Assembly: GCF_021155775.2 (NCBI RefSeq)
Contig: NC_060233.1
Span: forward strand, 32,705,077 to 32,769,076
Direction of reading: 5' to 3'
From: Neodiprion pinetum
Lineage: Eukaryota; Arthropoda; Insecta; Hymenoptera; Diprionidae
Length of the DNA stretch: 64,000 nt
Positions 44,105-57,296 of this stretch are shown one piece after another (within the stretch, counting starts at the first letter, position 1; each line of letters opens with the position of its first letter). The notes under the pieces are model-generated. The model was not told where the DNA came from, made no database searches, and saw only the letters and a program-made list of their open reading frames with translations. The position numbers and the translations under genes were made by a program.

Positions 44105-45619
44105 CTACAGTTCGGTAACCGGTATCGGTTTTATGCCTGCGGCAACTTGGGCCTGCTGCTGGGCGTGAGCCGCCCTGACGATGTACTCGTCGTCGGAGAA
44201 GGTCTTCTGGTACTCGTGCTCCTTCCGCGATATCGCCCGGTTCTTGTAGTCCTTCAAGGCGTCGCGTACCCGCCGCCTGCACCTGTAATACAGGAGAAGC
44301 GCCAGTCCGGCGAAGAGTACGAGTCCGGCACCTCCCAGGGTCGCGACCAGGGCCTGTCGCCTCGGGTCCGAGAAGGCGCATCCCAGCTCGTCCGGCGCCA
44401 TTCCCTTCAGGGACTTGCCCCGTAGATCCTGAGGCTCGGCGCATACCACCGGCGTCGAGTTTCTGGCTGCCAGGACCTCCGACAACCAGTGAAGCTCGCA
44501 GTCGCAGACCAGCGGATTTTCACCAAGGTCCAATCGCCTGAGCTCGCCCCACGCTACGAGGGATTCGGAGAACGTGACGAAGGCGTTGTCCCGCAGCATG
44601 AGGTGCCTCAAGTTTGGCAGTCCGGCCAAGGCGCCGTCCTCCATGCTGACCAGCCGCTTGTTGCTGTTCAGTGATATGCTCTCGAGGTTCGCGTTGTCGT
44701 TGAAAGCCCCGCGTTCCACCGTCGTCAGGAGTTTCGCGCCGCAAACTTCGAGTCGTTTGAGGTTCGAGAGACCGTGAAAGGCGCCGGCTCTCAGCGCGGT
44801 GAAATCGTTCTGTCCGAGGGTGAGGTCCTCAAGCCGAGGAAGAGTGGCCAGCTGCCTCGTCGGCACTTCCCGCAGCTTGTTGCCTCCGAGTTTGAGGTTC
44901 CTCAGGGCGTTCAGACCCCGGAATGCCCCTTCGCTGACGTTGTCCAGTCCGGCCCCCGTGACGTCGAGGACGGCGAGTCGGCTCAGCCCGTTGAAACCGT
45001 CGTCGGGTAGCGACGAGAAGGCGTTCAGGCCGATGTGGAGTTCGGCGAGAGCGTTAAGGGGGCTCAGCGCAGGGGACGGAATGCCCCTGAGCTGGTTGTC
45101 GTCGAGGTATAGAACCCGGAGTGAACCGAGTCGCTGGAAAGCCTCGGGGTCCACCCTGGATATACGGTTCTGACCGAGATCGAGCTCCTCGAGTTTGGTC
45201 AGCGACGTGAAGAGGCCGTTCTTCAGGATCTCCAAGTAATTGTCCCGCAGGTTCAACACCGTCAGGGACTTGAGTCCCTGAAACGTCCGTTCGGTCAGCG
45301 CCGAGATTTTGTTGTGCTTCAGGTGGAGCTCGACGAGCTGTTTCTGGGCCTCGAAACTGTTGTTCGGTATCGTGACGAGGTGGTTGTTCGACAGATCAAC
45401 GTTCCTCAGGTCACCGTAGAACTGGAAAGCAGCGTCGACGATTTTTATCCGATTCTCCTTCAGCACTATCCTCTGTATCGAGGGGTTCAGGGCGATTGGT
45501 ATGACCTCGAGGTTCGCCTGGACACAGGAGACCACCAGGGTCTCGTCGTCGCAGTCGCATCCGTTCGGGCAGAAGGTCGCTGCTGTTTCGACCGAGTTCA
45601 GTACCGCCGCCAGCAGCAT
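44105..45619 (-). CDS. caps: Capricious/tartan-type LRR transmembrane adhesion protein (main exon)
   Basis: Single-pass neuronal surface protein. In Drosophila the caps/trn family directs synaptic target choice and cell affinity. From ATG at 45619 it has 504 residues. The signal peptide (MLLAAVLNS core) is followed by a Cys-rich LRR N-cap at 17-32 (CPNGCDCD), about 13 leucine-rich repeats at 46-368, and a C-cap at 368-414 (NPLVCDCELHWL). A membrane segment lies at about 423-445, then a basic stop-transfer (RCRRRVRD). The 59-residue tail contains RKEHEYQKTFSDDEY, a hallmark of caps/trn, and ends VTEL, a class I PDZ ligand. The frame is open 5' to a stop at 45688, and an acceptor (TGCTTCCAG) sits at 45659, so an upstream coding exon may supply the true start. 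One-to-one assignment to caps rather than trn is uncertain. Confidence 0.9.
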   Translation of the reverse strand: MLLAAVLNSVETAATFCPNGCDCDDETLVVSCVQANLEVIPIALNPSIQRIVLKENRIKIVDAAFQFYGDLRNVDLSNNHLVTIPNNSFEAQKQLVELHLKHNKISALTERTFQGLKSLTVLNLRDNYLEILKNGLFTSLTKLEELDLGQNRISRVDPEAFQRLGSLRVLYLDDNQLRGIPSPALSPLNALAELHIGLNAFSSLPDDGFNGLSRLAVLDVTGAGLDNVSEGAFRGLNALRNLKLGGNKLREVPTRQLATLPRLEDLTLGQNDFTALRAGAFHGLSNLKRLEVCGAKLLTTVERGAFNDNANLESISLNSNKRLVSMEDGALAGLPNLRHLMLRDNAFVTFSESLVAWGELRRLDLGENPLVCDCELHWLSEVLAARNSTPVVCAEPQDLRGKSLKGMAPDELGCAFSDPRRQALVATLGGAGLVLFAGLALLLYYRCRRRVRDALKDYKNRAISRKEHEYQKTFSDDEYIVRAAHAQQQAQVAAGIKPIPVTEL

Positions 45620-45658
45620 TACGAGATGCAGCTTCGAGGCACTGTGACGTCTCGACAC
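45620..45658 (-). CDS. caps: Possible extra 5' part of the LRR exon
   Basis: On the minus strand CTCTTTGTGCTTCCAG precedes GTGTCGAGACG at 45658, a good splice acceptor. From there the frame reads VSRRHSASKLHLV into the ATG at 45619. It adds positive charge and extra hydrophobic residues, which makes a better signal peptide than the 14 residues after the ATG alone. Whether it is coding or 5' UTR depends on an upstream exon I cannot identify. Confidence 0.5.
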
Positions 45659-48600
45659 CTGGAAGCACAAAGAGATAATATAGCGTTAAAGGGTGTGCCG
45701 GTAGGAAAATGTCACACATAACAGTTAGAATGAAGAGCAACATTTATCTCGCAACGGCAATAAGCTAAATTTAGATCAAGCTTTTTTCTCCCTTCTTTTT
45801 TCAATAGCGTTACCATGTCACCAACGATACACGAATACGAATCTCTTTCCAGTTTCCCTTGCGGGCAAGCTCTCAAATTTTCTTCTCTTTAACTTTGGAG
45901 AAAAACAAACAAGGACAGAAAGAAGAAAGGAAAGCTTGTTCGTTAGAATGTTTAGACGACTGTTTATAGGAAATCGATGTAAGATCATCGTTGATTGAAA
46001 CCGAAAAAGAAGGAAGAAAGGAAATGGAAGGTGAGTATTCGTCGAAGCAAGTGTGATATTAAACTGCCCTTTTCATTCAAATACCGCAACAACCGATGCT
46101 TACAGAGACGCGCTCTTGATGCCTTGCGGATGATAACCTGGCGGATTTTTTATCTGCGGTTAAGAAGCATGGTGTCGGCGTTTCCGCTAAACCTGCGAAA
46201 GACCTGCGTAGGATATATTTACGGCGTATCTCTAGTTATCTTTAGCACCCCTAGAGGACAGCAACCGCGATGAAGGAGAAGGAGGAGGAACGGAACGAAA
46301 AGGGGGAGGATATATCGCGAAAATGTGTGCCGATATACGTTTTCAGCACGATTCGTCCCTCCCTTTCGCCACCCCAGCCCAATATCCTTATCGGATTTAT
46401 AGTTATCCGCTATTTGTATATAAAATACGAGCCTATACCATTTTTGCTCAGTTTTTTTCTCTGCTCGCTTCTGATTTTTTTTTCTTGATATATGTATATA
46501 CTTTCGCCCTATCGTATTACTCGCATTAACCGCATGTGATGGCAATTTTACGATAATAAAAGTTTCACGATCGATTCTCATGCGATACGTGGGGGGGATT
46601 ATTACGTGAAACTGTGCATCAGATCGTTCGATTTTTTTTTACGTTTATCCACAATTTTTTTTTCTGAAGCTACAATCGTATCGGTCGATGTGAATAACAT
46701 CAATGTCGGTTAAATTTTTATTTTCCCCACGTTACAAGTTGTTTTTTTATTTTTTTTATTTTTATATATATTTTTTTTTTGTATTTGATACAAAGATCCT
46801 TCTATAGGCACAATTGTGATTGTAACATTTGGCGAGATGAAGATAATCACTTTATCCGAGTGTATGTGACATGTTATCAGGTGAGGGTAAGAAATTTTCG
46901 AGAAATTTCTGGAGCCTGTGGCGAAAGCACGAGATTGTCGTAAAAACATATCGAGTATTAGCTCAGTTTATTAAACACATATATACAGCTTGCAGTCGAA
47001 ATTTTAAAAGATGTCGTCCATGAATTTGAAAATTTCGAAACCCTGTTCTCAAATCAAAAACTAGTAAGACAGAAATGTAAGCTCTGCAAAAAAATAACTA
47101 AAAACAAAACTTCGAAAGCAACAAATAAAATCCAAAAACTAAATTTGACACTTTATTTATCGGTCGTTAGTCGCGAGTATCGAGAAGTAAAAAAATAAAA
47201 CGAACAACGTTCCAGTTAAAATAACAAATATCTCGTAAGTTTTTCGTCGGCTGATGCAAGATGTTTTATACGACAAATATAAAAAATAAATTCAACAAAA
47301 AGCCAAGTATACGTATCGCACACGGTATCTACGTAGAGTTTTATACCTTCTCGCCCCTTCCACTTTTCCCTTTCTTTATTTACTCTCAGCTCGGCCACGT
47401 TTATAAGGTATATATATATACATATATATGGGTAAGTACGAATACACGGAATGAGAAAAGGGAAAGAAAGGAAAGGTGTTCAATGTTAGAATAAGGATTG
47501 AATAATTCAAGTTAGGCACCCCGCAAGCATTCTGCAGCCTGCACGCGTGTACGTAAGTGTCCGTTCTGTTTACGATTCGGTAGAAGGGTCGCGAGGTAGG
47601 CAGATAAGTACCTACATACATAGACGAGGTACTTGCTGCACCGATGGAAATTGTACACCGCAGAGGTTACTACACGGACCGCGCACACAGCCTTATACGA
47701 AGGATATGATAGCGGTGAAAGTCGTGACTGCACGGCGGCACGGCGAGTTAAACCGAGTGTATGCCTACCTTAAAAACACACAGCACCACCACCACCATGC
47801 GATACGACTGGAAGGTATATAAGCTAGCGAAGACACGGTACAAGGTATGTACACACGGAGAGAAATAGTGAGGAAAAGGTAAAAAGCGGCGGGCGTATCT
47901 CTTCCCCGAAGCGATAAAAAGTCACCGTGAAAGAAGGTGGAGAAGAAGAACTCGAAGAAGAAGGAGTCGGGAGTCACCCGCACGTAGGTTCGAGGTATGT
48001 TGGATACTGCTTCAGGGGTACAGAGACAGATCGTGAAATATAATAACAAGAAGCCTACGTGCGCAGGTGACGCGTTGCCTTGTGTTTGGTTGTATTTTCT
48101 ACGTGTTCGCGGACGGACGCCGAATTCACGTGAGATTCGCGAACTAAGTAAGCTCTGCATACCCCGAAGCGGATAATCGGCCTCTGCCCTCGCACGTGTT
48201 CTCCGTTCCGCACTGACACAGGGCCCCAAGGCGTAAGTCGAATGAGTAATGGGACCGACGCTCCGGGCACGTACGGGGACCAAGAATTACGTCACGGATA
48301 TCAAACGTCGCGATTCGAGCCAACCCATGCATCACGGACAAACCGACTTAGATATGGACGGATGCCGTGCACTGTTCTACACAAGCAGACCCTGCTTGGA
48401 CAAGACAAATATTTTATATCCACAGCATCAGCGTTATCGTATTCAAGAGTATCGTGCCTCTGTTCGTAAATTATTAATTTATAATTTATAATCACAGATC
48501 GTTCGGATGATTCGCATTTGCCTGTAGGATTAATCAAATAATGCCGGATACCTGTGAAATAGTTATTATTATTATTACTATTGTTGTTGTTGTTATCATC

Positions 48601-48846
48601 GTCATCATTATTATTATTATTATCATTATTATTATTCCATTTGGCGCGGTTCGATTCCCGGAAATAATTGAGGCGAATGGAGTTGAATAATTGAGGTGAA
48701 TAGTTGACGTAAAAACCGTATTAATGATCAACTAGAAATTCAACTTCCAGCCAAAGTATTTAAAAAAGTTTTGAATACGTGCGGTTGCACGGTATAAAAA
48801 TCTTTTCAGCCCGCCCTCGCACATGTATATATGTGTATATATACAT

Positions 48847-48847
48847 G

Positions 48848-48901
<54 letters not shown>
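48847..48901. repeat. (TA)n microsatellite
   Basis: About 27 TA units, flanked by TATG/TGTATA variants from 48824 to 48920. Confidence 0.9.
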
Positions 48902-48906
<5 letters not shown>

Positions 48907-49008
48907 GTATAATATGTATACGTGGGAGAAGCTTGCGGCATCTGTAGGTAATAAAATAAACGAGAACGTGATGTGTACACCGCAACGTGTATAAAGCTGA
49001 GGTTTGTC

Positions 49009-49030
49009 GAGAAGAGAAGAGAAGAGAAGC
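49009..49030. repeat. (GAGAA)n microsatellite
   Basis: About four GAGAA units. Confidence 0.8.
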
Positions 49031-49061
49031 TGGATGACTGGTCTTCTCCTTACGCACACGA

Positions 49062-49086
49062 GTCTAGTCTAGTCTAGTCTAGTCTC
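49062..49086. repeat. (AGTCT)5 microsatellite
   Basis: Five AGTCT units, only 30 bp from the GAGAA repeat. Confidence 0.85.
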
Positions 49087-49741
49087 AGGCACCGAGGAGC
49101 TTGCGGCTTCTCTCCGCAGGATTTTAAGACACGTGTGGTACACGGTCGATGGAACGGAGATGCGTAGGAAGAAAAAGAAGAAATTAGAGGAAAAAATTAA
49201 CCACATGCTAGGAGGCGAGTAGCACCCCATAGATATCATCCGTGCCGGTGGAGCATATCCAGCATACGCCGCTCCATTTGTAAATACATATAAGCGTGTA
49301 GTTTTATGCAGGCTCGTAGCGATTGAGAAATAATCCTGACAGGCGAGTAAGAAACGCTCGTAGATGAGAACGCGTGCAACACCTAGCCGTATTATACAGC
49401 TTTATATACCAAAAGCACCTTCTCTTCACAGCCGCAAGTTTACAAAAGTTCATGGCTCTGTACACGCTTGTTATAACTACACGAAGTACCGAGTGTTCCT
49501 TTATTTCCAACAATCTTCGCTTCGCTCGTTCCCGTACAACCTAACGTGTACCTAATGGTCTGGGTAATGCGATGCGCGTGGAATGGAAGACGCACAATTG
49601 GCTTCAAAAACCGTCGAGTGTCCTCCGCGGACGGAATTTTTTTTTTTTAAATACGCCTAATGCTGCCACGGCGAAAACGAGAAACGTGGAGGGAGAAGGA
49701 GAAGGGACGGAAGAAAAATAAAACGAAATAAGCAAGGTGAA

Positions 49742-49743
<2 letters not shown>

Positions 49744-49784
<41 letters not shown>
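49744..49784. repeat. (GA)n microsatellite
   Basis: About 20 GA units, followed by an A run. It could bind GAGA-type factors if it lies in an active intron, which is inference. Confidence 0.9.
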
Positions 49785-49788
<4 letters not shown>

Positions 49789-52700
49789 AAACGACGAAAA
49801 AACACGTAATACTGGCCAACAGCCAAGGCGTATAACTTTCAATAAGCAGCGTTGAACGGGCATGAATATTTAATTCGTGAATATTTCACGGGGATCGAGT
49901 TCAACCGCGTTTCACAGCTTAAGATGACAACGAAAACGATGATCTCTTGCCAAGATACCGTTTTGAAAAATGATAGAAATTTAAATAAGATTTAACGACA
50001 ACTTAGACCACCGAAATTCAATCTCTGATCCAGTCTTATTCTATTTTCTTACGGCAATAAAATTCAAGTATATGTGAGATTGAAAATCTGTTTTAGATTC
50101 AACGAGACTGAAGTAAGTAACGTTAAACGTATACGAAACATCGGGGAAAAAATTACTATTGCCCAATTTCAGAACGATCTCTATAAGAAGTTGGCTTTTC
50201 AAAAATATGATTATGTTTCGTTTATCATGATTTACAAAATTTCAGACATCCCTACGAGCGCGAAGTAATGATTTTTCCTAAACATGTACCGTTGCAGTAA
50301 CGTCACCAACTTCATCTTCATTAGATTTAAAGAGTTTTCAGGATATTTTCCTGCACTATACAAGTTGCTTGAGCAACGCTGAATATACCGCGAATTCCGT
50401 TTGCGAATCTCGCATAATTAAGTACAATATACGCAACTCCTTTCAAATAAAAAAAAGTATAGCTACATATGTTATTAATAAAAAAGAATAACAAAAAGAC
50501 AAAATAAAACAGATAAAAAATTCTTCACACTCCAGAGAGACGAGTCCATCCGAGATTGAGGAAAAAGGAAATTGTACAACAGAAAAGAAAAAAGAAATCG
50601 ATGAATAAATAGAATAAATAGAATTTCTATATTCACAAATAAATAGAATGACTTCGAAAACCGAATGAGTTTCGGAGCTTGTTGTGTAAAGATGGAGTAA
50701 AATTGAGCAGCCGATGCCAGTCTCGTCGAGGAACAGAGAACCATCCTCGACCGGATCGTCGTGTCCTTTCGTATATGTACTCATGCGGATGAATTGCATA
50801 TATGCATATATACACATACATATATATATATATTCTCGTAGATATAGCGAGCAAGTAGCGCACGTGTAGATCTACGTGAGTAAGGCGAGCTGCGGTGAGG
50901 TGGACGCGGCAAAATAGCACGGCAAGATAAGGATAGAGTGAAATAAAACAGAAAAAAAATTTAAAAAAAAAAAACACGAAATACAAGTTAAGATTGAGTC
51001 TGCTTTCCGCGAGTGACTCACGTGTCTATTAGGAGATCGGGTTAACTTTGCGAATCAGAATGTAAGTATAGTTCTATATGGGATAGTACACGTATAAATA
51101 TAATACACGTACGCGACGATAGACAAGTATTGTGTAAGTGTAAGTTGAAAAATTTATAAATAAATATAAAGAAGTTGTGAGAAACCGAGGCTGTCGAAAG
51201 ATAAACTTTGTAATCTTATTGATTGATAAGAAGGAAAATTATATGGCAAGTTCGGAATGTAAGTAAAAGCACGAATCACACACCTGCGAGCTCTGTCGTC
51301 TAATCTTATCGATAAAACGGTATTAATCATGGATATTTGAGGTAGGTGAGACGGAGAGTTGACCAATCGTTTATCCTCATTGTCAGTTTGTAATCTTTGA
51401 TGAAACGAGGGCACGAATGCTGCGCGGTGTAAACGTTCACGCAGGTAACAATGTCCGTGTACAATTGTTTGTTGAATAAACATTGACCGAACGGAGCATA
51501 CGGCTTACAGAATCTATACGGAAACAAATGAGATACGTATCGGGTCGTTCAACTCGCATTAGAATAACAAGATTAGACACGACGGCAAACGGTTATCTCG
51601 AACGTTAGCATTTTTCACACTACGTACGGAAGTATTTTGAACCTAAATATCACACGTCGTTTATAAGATAACGAATTTCACGAGGGGGTGCATAATTTGG
51701 AAGTGGAATAGTCATCGGTACAAATATTTATTTTCAAACAAGGCTTGTGCTGCTGCCGATACAACCAACGGTAGAAAAACTTGAAGCAATTTTCGAAAAG
51801 TTTATAAACGATCAGTGATAATCAAATTCATCTTGACACGATGGATCGAAATTTACAAAACATTATTCCCGAAGGTTATTTATAACGTATAACCAAAGAC
51901 CCGAGTAGCTAAAGAAAATGGAAAAAAACCAACGGATGATCAGAGATAGAAACATCGTCGAATTCTCCCTCAGAGAAAGAAGAAAAAACGAAGGTTCCAC
52001 TCGCCCAGCAATGTGTGAGACTCAATTGAAGTTGCTGTACTTTCTCGGAGGTCAGATAAAAGACCGAGACAATTTCATCTCTGTCCTTCTTCTCCTTTTT
52101 ACTCAACCTCTTTCGTTTTCTGCTTTGACCCTTATTTTATCAATGGCCGGCTCGCGTGTTACACCGATAATTGTCCCCCGTCTATTTGGGTCGAAGGGCG
52201 CAAAGAAACGGTGCGTAACAGCGTTACTTATCCCCCATATATTTTCGTCCGTTAATAAACCGTAATTACTATTCATATTCGTGTCAGCGTCGATTCTAAT
52301 TTCCCTCCAACTAATGTATAATGCACGTGGCTTATGCGCCTCTAGAAGCACCACCGCATACAATGTACCGCTGCATGCTACGTATTTCTAAAGGAAAGAG
52401 ACTAGACACGATCCTCCTCCTCCTCCTCTTCCTTATTCTCACTGTCAGATAATCTCACGGGAAATTACATATCGTATGTTACGCGGGATGTGTCAAAACA
52501 TTTTGCGTACACGCAGTGTCGTGTAATACAAAGTTACAGCAGGTTGGAAATTCCGAATTCCCTTTCCGCCTTCGGGTAGCCATAATCACGAGTTTCGAGC
52601 TGGGAAATTCCCCATCCAGAGTTAGAGTTCAGAAATTAGGGATTCGTCAACCCCATCTCGCCTGGCAAATTCAACTTTGGGGGACATTTCCGTATCAAAT

Positions 52701-53555
52701 ATATAATATCCGATGTGGTTCAGCATTTTTTCTACCCTCTTGCACGCGGTAGAGCAGCGGCACAAAGTACACAAAACTACAAACAAGATTGTAAATTTAT
52801 CAAAGAAAAACGGACCCGTAATTTTTTCTTCAAAATCTTTCACGAATTACTTTCCTTTCGGTTCAAGCCGCTGTACACCGGCTCAGGTTTAAATATAGAA
52901 TCATGAAGCCAGTTTGCAGATAGCGAGGCGGAGTTTTAGGCTCGAAAGCCAATCGACAGGTTCACCTACGCGTCGACAAGTTTCTGTCGCTTTTTGCAGA
53001 GTAAGCCGCGAGGATTTGCTCCATTTTCTATACATCACATATGCGCGTGTGTCTGAATAAAAATTTATTCGAACCTGGGTTAAAAAATTGGTGTTAAAAA
53101 CGTCTGAATAGATTGATATTTTATAAAACAAAAAAAAATAAATAAAACAGACATACGAGTACGTAAAAGCCTCGACACGTTGTGTACGGAATTTCTTTCT
53201 TATTTCGTTCGTACTGTAACGTTGTTGGACGTTACGGAAATAAATATGGATTCGTGAGTTTGATTATCAAGCCAAAATCAAAAGCGTAAATAAATGTCGT
53301 GAAAAAGCTTTAATTGCAGTGTACGTGTTTCTGGTTTTAAGTCTGAAACAAGACTGTTTTTACAATAATGTTGGTTGACGCAGCAACCTTATTCTTTTGA
53401 AAGACGTAAGAGGTTTATAAACGTCTTTTACCTATGATGACTACTAGATCATTAAAAATGGGGCAAAACGGGTGATTTCACCCTTTGTAACAGTCCGTTT
53501 CCGAATCTTCGTGCTATCGCTCCCGACGCCGATGCTGATGCTGCGGTCCAGAAAC

Positions 53556-53600
53556 GAGATGAGATGAGATGAGATGAGATGAGATGAGATGAGATGAGAT
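53556..53600. repeat. (GAGAT)9 microsatellite
   Basis: Nine perfect GAGAT units. Confidence 0.95.
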
Positions 53601-53736
53601 GCGAGCAGGCCAGATCAGAGCCTGCAAACCGGCGTCAGACTGCCCAAGGGCAATGCGCGAGTTGTATTTCAACTTGGGATCAATATTTATTTTACTCGAC
53701 CTCGTGTAGCGTTTTATCTCTAACCGAACGCAATAC

Positions 53737-53754
53737 CGCTTCTGCTTCTGCTTC

Positions 53755-53791
<37 letters not shown>
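53737..53791. repeat. (CTTCTG)n(CTG)n microsatellite
   Basis: About four CTTCTG units grade into about nine CTG units. Open frames on both strands here are by-products of the repeat. Confidence 0.9.
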
Positions 53792-55974
53792 TTTTGCCTT
53801 TTCCGAAACACGTGTGTGAGCTGACTTCTTGTTACGGTCAATTCGGCTACACGTAACGGTTTTTAGATATTTTATGTCAAAGCCGCAATGTAGGCAGGTG
53901 AATACAGAAGATTGGGAAACCACGAAATTACATCATGATATTATGCTACTGTTGTGCGAAACTGTGATTTTCGATCGATGTACTGACTGAGGTTTTAGAT
54001 TTCTTCCGTGGAAGTTCACATTTAAAGATAAAAATACCGCTGGTCCAAAAATAGAAACAAAGTTCGACGAAGACGTAAAAGAGCGTCGATCGCCGTGTGT
54101 AATTATTAAGTTGTAAACTGAGGGAATCTCATTGATGAAATTAAAAGTTAGAACAATAATTTGTATGAGTTAATGAGATTCCAATATTGCGCCAGACGAT
54201 AGAGCAAGATACGAAAATCTGTTGCAAGATTACGATATAGAGGAGTAAGATATTTTCTGCGAGGAAAAAGAAAAAGCCGATTTTACATTTTCGTGCTCAA
54301 TGGACGAAGTTACGAAGAATTTTGTTTGAGTCGTGTAAAAAGCTGACTCAACGAGGAAAGGGATTAGGCCGGGGCACTGAAACTGAAGTAATAAAAACTG
54401 GGAGATACGTCTAATTACCAGGTTGGAAATGAACTCTGGCATCATTAGCGAGACGCACTGGGGGTAACGCTCAAGTATACTGCAAACAAACCCATACGTA
54501 CATACATGCATATTAAATTTACCCACGAATACTCTTCCGCATGTATAACGTAATGCATACATAAGCAGGTACAAATGCGCCCTCTGCGCTCCTTTTTTTT
54601 TTTTCATTAGTTAAAGTAACGCTCTCGACGCGTAACACGGTAAATACTTATATCTCGTACTTTGACTAGGCAAAGAAATGGATTTTTACTATTTAATATT
54701 ACATGTTGATATACCCGAGCGTAAATTTATATTCTTATGCTCGGTACGAATCGATCGGATATATTAAATTGGTTTTTCGACTCTAAAGAGTTCTAATTTT
54801 AGCTCGGATTTGATTAAAAATATAACAAAGTTTTAGACAACAAACAAATCACGGGTACATCGAGATACAACAGTTTGACAAACAAATTTACGTTCTTCGT
54901 GTTACTTTTCTTGATACTTTCAGCAGGTCGTTACAAAGAGCAATAAATAAGTAAAATCGCGTACACGCAATTCTTATCCCCCGTGTATTAACAAATCGAT
55001 CGATAATTTCCAAGAGAAAGATATAAAATAATCACCGTTTGGACAAGGCTTCTCTCGATGCTGGCACAAAAGGTTATTTCTTAAGATTTCAATTTCTACC
55101 TTCGCAATTTCCTTTCTCCGTTCTTTATTTTCCCCCGCTCTCTTTTCCATCGAACCGCGATTTGCAACAACGATCATCGGAGAACAGTACGTTGATTTAG
55201 CTTTTCCGATCAAGAGAGGCGAGCTCTTTCTTCTTCCTTCTTTCTTTTCTCTCACAGTTTACTGAACGACGACTCCGTTTCATATACAACACATATAACG
55301 ATGCAGGTATATAACGTACAACTCGGATGCACGGAATCGCTGAATCGGTTATGCCGGAAGATTCAGCGACGCAATCGATCAAAACAGGATAAATATGTGG
55401 GTACTGTGCGTCTATATGGATTACGCGTTCAAGGTACGAATATCGATAAATTTCTTCCCATAGGAAGTTGTTAAAATAACGACGTGCCTGCATACCTACC
55501 CCAACTCGTCTCGTTGCTGGCTGCTATAAAGCAGCCGCGTTGCTGCCAACTTGTATGATATATCTACTTTTAATATGGGAACCATCGCACGTGTCTGCAG
55601 ACAAACGTTTGTTCTGATTTCAGCGATACACACTCAGTGACGCCGTGTAGATTTTGATTAATGGTTTTTCGTTTACCGCGGGATTCGCCACGATCATTCT
55701 TTAGTTTCGTTCCGGCTCGACTCGTGCCTGCGGGTGGGCATAGATTCCTCTTCGGGTTTATCACGCGGCGTTCGAATTACGCTTAGATAACAAAAAGTTG
55801 CCCAGTTTTGCATAATCCCTAGTCTTTTCCGTCCACGCGCATCTCTACATATATAATTTCCATTTCACTGTATTATATTTCAAAATTTTCTCCGCCCTCG
55901 CAAAATTCGGTCGTACAGTTTTCAAGATTTTATCACATTACCTAGTCACTTCGTTTTTCTCCGCTTCCCATTCC

Positions 55975-55996
55975 CATATATATATATATATATAAT
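55975..55996. repeat. (TA)n microsatellite
   Basis: About 10 TA units in an AT-rich stretch. Confidence 0.8.
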
Positions 55997-57237
55997 ATAA
56001 TTATATAAAAATAATGATTAAAATTCCACATGAGAGATGAATTTTCAAGAGCACACCTCGATCGCCGCGAGGCGTCGGCGATGTGCGCGATTCATTCGTT
56101 TCTCGAAACTTTTCTCGACGGTTTCAAGACCGAGAACGGAAAAGATGACGGCACGGACGTTAGTCGCGGTAACCAGTCTCGGCAGACCATTTTTTTATTT
56201 TTTAATGCATAAAAATCTGGGTCAGCGGGGGTGTATAAGCTCAGGCATGTAGAGACATGCATTGTTGAAGCACGTACGTACAATATACGCTTATAATGGA
56301 AGCGCATTGCACGCATCGGGTGGCGAAAAGAGTAGCGGGCGACGCCAGGTGGTCGAAGTGCATGCTGGGTGTGTCGATTAAAAAATGTCAAGAGCGACAC
56401 GGCTGTTCGTGAAGAGGAGGGGGAATTTGACTTGTCGAAAGAAAAAAGAAAGTATAAAATAGCAACCGGTAATTCCGTTGGGCGTGAGAGAAATTTTCAT
56501 CAATTAATTACGTATTCCTCCGCTGCTCTTTTTAAAACATAAATATATATGTACCGCCGGGAGGAAAACACGAGGAAAAAAAAAAAATTGGTGCCAACCG
56601 CCTTTCCGACTATCTGTACGTTATACCGTTACTAAAAGCTGCTGTGCAAGAGCAGATGCAAGCGCAGCAACGCCTCCCCCTATACTATTTTTCATCCCCC
56701 GGCGCCACGGGTATCAGGGTAACAATCAGTCAATAAAAGTTTATGGGGTCGCCGCTATGCGGACAGTTGCATGTCAAATTTTCGTCGCGAATAATTGTAG
56801 AGTACGTACGCATACGCGTAACATGCGTGTATAATAACGTTGGACAAAGTATAAAAACTGTAATAACGTAATATACTTGGCAAGTTTTTGTTCCGATATT
56901 ACCAAAAACGGTTTCTCCTTTCCTCAATATTTACTCGAGAAGACGTTTCGTTATTTGAATCGACCGCGAGATGGGACCAAGTTTTTGGATAAAAAAATGG
57001 TTTTTCGAAATGGCAACGAAGAAAGAGGGGAAAACAGCGAGAAAACAGTCAGCAAAGATACGCGTGGAAGTGGTTCGTTTGGCTTGGTCGTGAGTTGGGT
57101 CGTTTTGGAGGGTTTTGGCAGGTTTGGTTGGTCGGGGTTGTGTGTTTCAGATAGATGAAAGGGTTTCCCTCTCTTCGTATGGCTATTGATTTTCCGTTTT
57201 CTCTCCTCGCGAGGCAAAGCCAACCGACGGACCGACT

Positions 57238-57296
57238 TTCCTTTCTTTCTTTCTTCTTTCCTTTCCTTCTTACTTCCTTCCTTGCTTCCCTCCAAC
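57238..57296. repeat. Polypyrimidine (CTTT/CTTC)n tract
   Basis: Imperfect CTTTC/CTTCC repeats of about 60 bp, nearly purine-free on the plus strand. Confidence 0.8.

Noticed and set aside
43424..44444. Plus- and minus-strand frames overlapping the LRR exon and its extension
   Set aside because: They are shadows of the GC-rich coding frame; LRR motifs and the membrane segment occur only in the annotated frame.
45620..45670. LRR start codon at 45670
   Set aside because: The codon there is TTG, not ATG, and the stretch up to 45659 reads as a pyrimidine tract plus AG acceptor.
47765..48283. 172-codon minus-strand frame in a GC-richer zone
   Set aside because: No family resemblance, several other frames are equally open, and no convincing splice pair connects it to the LRR gene.
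48732..49059. Frames with Tyr-Ile repeats
   Set aside because: Translation of a (TA)n microsatellite.
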